From CAVVIG01 sp050249955 (GTDB taxonomy: Bacteria; Acidobacteriota; Vicinamibacteria; Vicinamibacterales; CAVVIG01), in the NCBI GenBank assembly GCA_050249955.1, contig JBFWPN010000015.1:1-64000 (forward strand): 64,000 nt of DNA. The letters run 5' to 3'. This document shows positions 60,985 to 64,000 of this stretch, piece after piece. The notes under the pieces are model-generated. The model saw nothing but the letters and a program-made list of their open reading frames with translations. It was not told the DNA's origin and made no database searches. The first letter of the stretch is position 1. Each line of letters starts with the position of its first letter. A program made the position numbers and the translations under genes.

Positions 60985-61674
60985 ATGCCGACGTTGAGAG
61001 CCGAAGGGGTGACCGTGTCGTTCGGATCCGGTCCGCAGGTGGTGAGAACGCTCACGAACCTGCACGTGAGCTTTGCCGCAGGGGAGATGACCCTCGTGCG
61101 TGGGCCATCGGGCAGCGGCAAGTCGACGCTGCTGGCCGTGCTCGGTGGCCTGCTGACGGCCGATGCAGGCCGCGTGTTCCTCGACGCGCTCTGCGTGAGC
61201 GAGCTTGGCGAAGCGGCGCGTGCCCGCTACCGCATGCGGCAGGTGGGCTTCGTCTTCCAGGGCTTCCAGCTCTTCGACACGATGTCGGCGATCGAGAACG
61301 TGGCGCTTCCGCTGCTGATGGCCGGCACGCCTGCCGCCGACGCACGGCACCGTGCGGCGGGGCTGCTCGACCGCTTTGGCGTGGGGCACCGGCGGGAGCT
61401 CCGGCCGAAGCAGATGAGCGGCGGTGAGCAGCAGCGGGTGGCCATCGCTCGTGCGCTCGCGCTCGACCCCGCGGTCATCCTCGCCGACGAGCCGACCGCC
61501 GCGCTCGACGGAGCCACGGGCCGTACCGTGGCTGCGGAACTGCGTCGTGCGGCGTCGGAACTGGGCAAGCTCGTGGTGACGATCAGCCACGACGAGCGCC
61601 TGCTGCCGTTTGCCGACCGCGTGCTCACGCTGGCGGACGGCCGGATCGTGTCGGACGTGAGGCAGGCGGCATGA
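60985..61674 (+). CDS. ABC transporter ATP-binding protein, DevA/LolD-like
   Basis: This 229-aa ATPase has Walker A GPSGSGKST (40-48), signature MSGGEQQRVAIARAL and Walker B VILADEPTAALD, all intact. It starts one base after the permease stop and overlaps the fusion protein gene (ATGA), so the three form one transcript. The family powers MacAB, LolCDE and DevBCA exporters. Confidence 0.93.
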   Translation: MPTLRAEGVTVSFGSGPQVVRTLTNLHVSFAAGEMTLVRGPSGSGKSTLLAVLGGLLTADAGRVFLDALCVSELGEAARARYRMRQVGFVFQGFQLFDTMSAIENVALPLLMAGTPAADARHRAAGLLDRFGVGHRRELRPKQMSGGEQQRVAIARALALDPAVILADEPTAALDGATGRTVAAELRRAASELGKLVVTISHDERLLPFADRVLTLADGRIVSDVRQAA

Positions 61675-62708
61675 CGCTGGGGCGCAGTGCGGCGGGACTG
61701 ATCGTGGCCGTGGCCGCCCTGATGGCTGTCCTGCGCGCCTTCGGAGCCGCCCCGTCGAACGACCGGACATCGGGGGCAGACGGGGCAGACCGGGTGACCA
61801 GGATTGCGGCGCCAGGGCGGGTTGAAGGTCGCTCCGAGACCGTGGAGGTTGGCAGCGGCATCGATGGACTCCTCGTCGACCTGCTCGTTCACGAGGGCGA
61901 CCGCCTCGAGTCCGGACAGCCGGTGGCGAGAATCGAGTGCGCCGACCTCGAAAGGGAGATCGAGAGCCGCCGCGCCGGGCTCGAGGTCCTGCGCCAGCAG
62001 CGCCGGCAGCTCTTGCGCGGTGGCCGCGAGGACGAGCAGCGCGAAGCGCGCGCCAGGGTGGCCGCGGCCGAGGCCGCCGTCACGCAGGCACAGGCCGACC
62101 TGCGCCGCGCCGGGGATCTGTGGGCCGAACGGGTGATCTCGCGGGCCGAGTACGATCGGTTCGTCACCGCGGAGGCCACAGCCCGGGCGGATCTGGGCGC
62201 CGCTGAAGCGCGGCGTTCAGTCGCGGCGCGTGTGCCAGCCGACGATGAGCGTCGGGCGGCCGACGCGCGGATCCACGAGGCGGCCGCGGCCGTGGAGGCG
62301 CTCGTGCGGCGCCTGGAACGGTGCTTGGTCCGTGCGCCCGCCTCGGGCGAGGTGCTGCGGGTGCACACCTGGCCGGGCGAGCCGGTGTCACAACTGCGCG
62401 GCACGCCGATCGTCAGCATCGCCGACACCTCGCGCCTGCGTGTCCGTGCCGAGGTCGACGAGACCGACATCGGCCTGGTACGTACCGGCGCCCGCGTGAC
62501 CGTCACCGCGCCAGCGCTGGGCGACGCGGTGCTGACTGGCCTCGTGGTCGAGCGCGCACGGCAGATGGGACGGAAGCAGGTGCGCTCGGGCGATCCGGCG
62601 GACAAGCGGGACCGCGACGTGCTCGACGTGATCGTCGAGCTGGACGAGGAGGCATCCGCTCACGGGCTTGTCGTGGGGCAGCGGGTCAGCGTGATCCTCG
62701 AACGCTGA
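61671..62708 (+). CDS. HlyD/DevB-type membrane fusion protein
   Basis: This 345-aa protein has one N-terminal membrane helix and a lipoyl/beta-barrel domain with TVEVGSGIDGLLVDLLVHEGDRLESGQPVARIE. A long coiled coil (about 100-210) contains RRAGLEVLRQQRRQLLRGGREDEQREARARVAAAEAAV, and the second half of the barrel follows. With the ATPase and permease it forms a DevBCA/MacAB-like exporter that may use a TolC-like outer protein. The cargo is not known; DevBCA exports glycolipids in cyanobacteria. Confidence 0.88.
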   Translation: MTLGRSAAGLIVAVAALMAVLRAFGAAPSNDRTSGADGADRVTRIAAPGRVEGRSETVEVGSGIDGLLVDLLVHEGDRLESGQPVARIECADLEREIESRRAGLEVLRQQRRQLLRGGREDEQREARARVAAAEAAVTQAQADLRRAGDLWAERVISRAEYDRFVTAEATARADLGAAEARRSVAARVPADDERRAADARIHEAAAAVEALVRRLERCLVRAPASGEVLRVHTWPGEPVSQLRGTPIVSIADTSRLRVRAEVDETDIGLVRTGARVTVTAPALGDAVLTGLVVERARQMGRKQVRSGDPADKRDRDVLDVIVELDEEASAHGLVVGQRVSVILER

Positions 62709-62744
62709 CTCCCGAAACCCGCACGCGCCGCGGCGGAGTCGTCG

Positions 62745-62750
62745 TATAAC
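62745..62750 (+). promoter_or_regulatory. -10-like TATAAC before the last gene
   Basis: TATAAC lies 25 bases before the ATG at 62776. A GGAGG ribosome site (62766-62770) is present in the leader, so this promoter gives a normal leadered message. Confidence 0.45.
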
Positions 62751-62775
62751 TGCGCCTCGGACCCTGGAGGCGCAT

Positions 62776-64000
62776 ATGGCGGTGATCACCCTCGACAAGA
62801 AGAAGCTGCCGTTCCTGCTCGACGGTGCGGCCCGGTGCCTGGTGGACACGGCGGATCTGGCGCCGACCACCGCCCTGCAGGAGATTCAGGCGCCTGTCTT
62901 CGACGTGCGGTTCAGTGGGGACACGCCGGATGGCGCCACCATCGGGGGCAGTGCCACCGCCAAGGTCTCCGTGTCGACGCGAGCGGTGTGCACCCTTACC
63001 GGCATCCTGCCTGGCTCGGCGCCTGCGGTGTCGGCCAGGCTCGGCACCTTCGGCCTGGCCGATGTCTTCAAAAGCCAGGGGGCGCCAGCCGCGATCCTGT
63101 GCTTCGAGTGTCAGGAGCAGGCCGATACAAGCGCCACGCAGCCCTTCACCTACGGGTTCCTCGGGGCGTCCACCCGGCTCGAGGCCGGGGCGAGCGCACG
63201 CCTGGCCTACGCGGCCGCTGTCGACCCCACGCGTCCACTGGCACTGGTGCTGCCGTCCTTCTTCTCGCGGTTGCGCCTGCCCGGGCAGGTGGCCGACCCG
63301 CCGGCACCAGGCGAGGCGTACTTCCTGGAGTACGGCGGATACCTTCGCCTCGGGGCCGAGGCCTCGGCCGGCTACCGGCTCTCGGGGACCCGGTCGCTGT
63401 CACTCGGACAGATCGCGCTCTCGGAGCAGTACGGGCTCAGCATCGCCGGGCGGCTCCGCATGGCGGCGAACGTGGCCGGGCAGTTCTCGGTCCTGGTCAC
63501 CCGCGGCGATCGCGACGGCTGGGCCCGCGTGCAGGTGCACCGCCGCCGGACGCACGAGCTGAAGGTGGCGGCCGACGTTCACGCCGACATCCGGAACGAC
63601 CTCGAACTGCCATCCTCGGGGCGAGAATTCCTGGGTGCCCTGCTCGGCGTCAACGGGAAGAGCTACATCGCCCTGTTCGGCCGCGCGCTCGACCTGTCGG
63701 ATTTCGAGACCTTCCAGAAGGCGGTCGACGGCCTCGCGGCGAAGTACATCGAGGCGGTCGTCGGCCTGTCGTTCGACAAGCTGCAGGAGAAGAAGGCCTT
63801 CAGGGCCCTCCTCGGCACCGCCTCGCGCGTGGTCGACAGCTACAACACGGTCGAAGACCGGGCGGTGACGCTGTTCGACCGCTACTTCGATCGGCTCGGG
63901 CAGATCGTGCCGTTCCTCGAGCGGGTGGAGCAGCTCACCGCCTCCGGCGTCGACACGCTGCGGAAGGAGCTGACCCCAGAGCTCTGGACGGTACTCGCCC
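62776..64000 (+). CDS. large protein of unknown function, partial at window end
   Basis: The frame from ATG 62776 is open for 408 codons to the window end. GGAGG at 62766-62770 supports the start. The product has no signal peptide. The first 260 residues are a mix of beta strands and loops (VFDVRFSGDTPDGATIGGSATAKVSVSTRAV), with three Cys (CLV, CTL and a CFEC pair). After about residue 275 it becomes helical (SYIALFGRALDLSDFETFQKAVDGLAAKYIEAVVGL, LFDRYFDRLGQIVPFLERVEQL). No domain is recognised. It follows the exporter genes by 67 bases but has its own promoter-like element, so it may be separate. Confidence 0.75.
   Translation, partial: MAVITLDKKKLPFLLDGAARCLVDTADLAPTTALQEIQAPVFDVRFSGDTPDGATIGGSATAKVSVSTRAVCTLTGILPGSAPAVSARLGTFGLADVFKSQGAPAAILCFECQEQADTSATQPFTYGFLGASTRLEAGASARLAYAAAVDPTRPLALVLPSFFSRLRLPGQVADPPAPGEAYFLEYGGYLRLGAEASAGYRLSGTRSLSLGQIALSEQYGLSIAGRLRMAANVAGQFSVLVTRGDRDGWARVQVHRRRTHELKVAADVHADIRNDLELPSSGREFLGALLGVNGKSYIALFGRALDLSDFETFQKAVDGLAAKYIEAVVGLSFDKLQEKKAFRALLGTASRVVDSYNTVEDRAVTLFDRYFDRLGQIVPFLERVEQLTASGVDTLRKELTPELWTVLA

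Noticed and set aside
1..64000. tRNA, rRNA, CRISPR, insertion-sequence or prophage signatures
   Set aside because: No cloverleaf-like blocks, rRNA signatures, regularly spaced repeats, transposases or phage genes were noticed by eye; a covariance-model scan would be needed to exclude small RNAs.

Overview
The window is GC-rich bacterial chromosome with densely packed, often overlapping genes. No rRNA, tRNA, CRISPR array, insertion sequence or phage gene was seen. The gene content points to an acidobacterium, most likely of the Vicinamibacteria type (Luteitalea-like). The clues are Ser/Thr kinases with C-terminal TPR regions next to ECF sigma factors, a BlaI/M56 pair with an AT-rich operator, Tat-exported hydrolases, UbiD and xanthine-dehydrogenase-family enzymes, and many c-type cytochromes. 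The taxonomic call is inference from content, not from a marker gene.

Layout. 1-3056: end of a molybdenum hydroxylase locus. 3204-4238: ferrochelatase (-). 4319-6013: class II cytochrome c, an RNase A-like toxin with its own signal peptide, a CdiI-like immunity protein and a small secreted protein, overlapping head to tail. 6037-7836: UbiD decarboxylase. 7850-17243 (-): about ten closely spaced genes, probably one long operon. It encodes a secreted trypsin-like protease, four secreted proteins of unknown function, a lytic-transglycosylase-like protein whose catalytic Glu is Gln, unknown cytoplasmic proteins (one pair apparently split by a frameshift), and a membrane-anchored protein with a Lon-type Ser-Lys protease fold but no ATPase. 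An ECF sigma factor and a Ser/Thr kinase-TPR protein (17494-20659) diverge from it.

20768-29613: exported hydrolases (phosphotriesterase family, dienelactone hydrolase), an NHL-repeat protein, a PHP-like protein, a DUF1624-type membrane protein, an AI-2E-type permease and a PCuAC-like protein without the usual copper ligands. 29600-36058 (-): a six-gene cluster of PqqD/RRE, HprK-like kinase, GT2, a fusion of a lasso-B2-like cysteine protease with a Wzx-type flippase, GT4 and nucleotidyltransferase; a GT-C membrane glycosyltransferase diverges at 36137. The cluster looks like a surface-polysaccharide or modified-peptide export locus, but no precursor peptide or asparagine synthase is present.

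37716-43524: class B3 metallo-beta-lactamase, PEBP-family protein, BlaI/M56 signalling pair, radical SAM enzyme and secreted TPR-like protein. 43535-53576: a decapeptide-repeat lipoprotein, then a redox region (GMC oxidoreductase and large di-heme lipoprotein on -, Old Yellow Enzyme and two paralogous membrane-anchored di-heme cytochromes on +). 53596-57922: Tle1-like DUF2235 hydrolase, a second kinase-TPR protein and a second ECF sigma factor. 58102-64000: J-domain protein, methyltransferase, DevBCA/MacAB-like exporter and the start of a large unidentified gene that runs off the window.

The strongest leads are the toxin/immunity pair (4747-5645), the protease-flippase fusion and its cluster (29600-36058), the Lon-fold protein and its operon (7850-17243), and the ten-residue-repeat lipoprotein (43535-44263).
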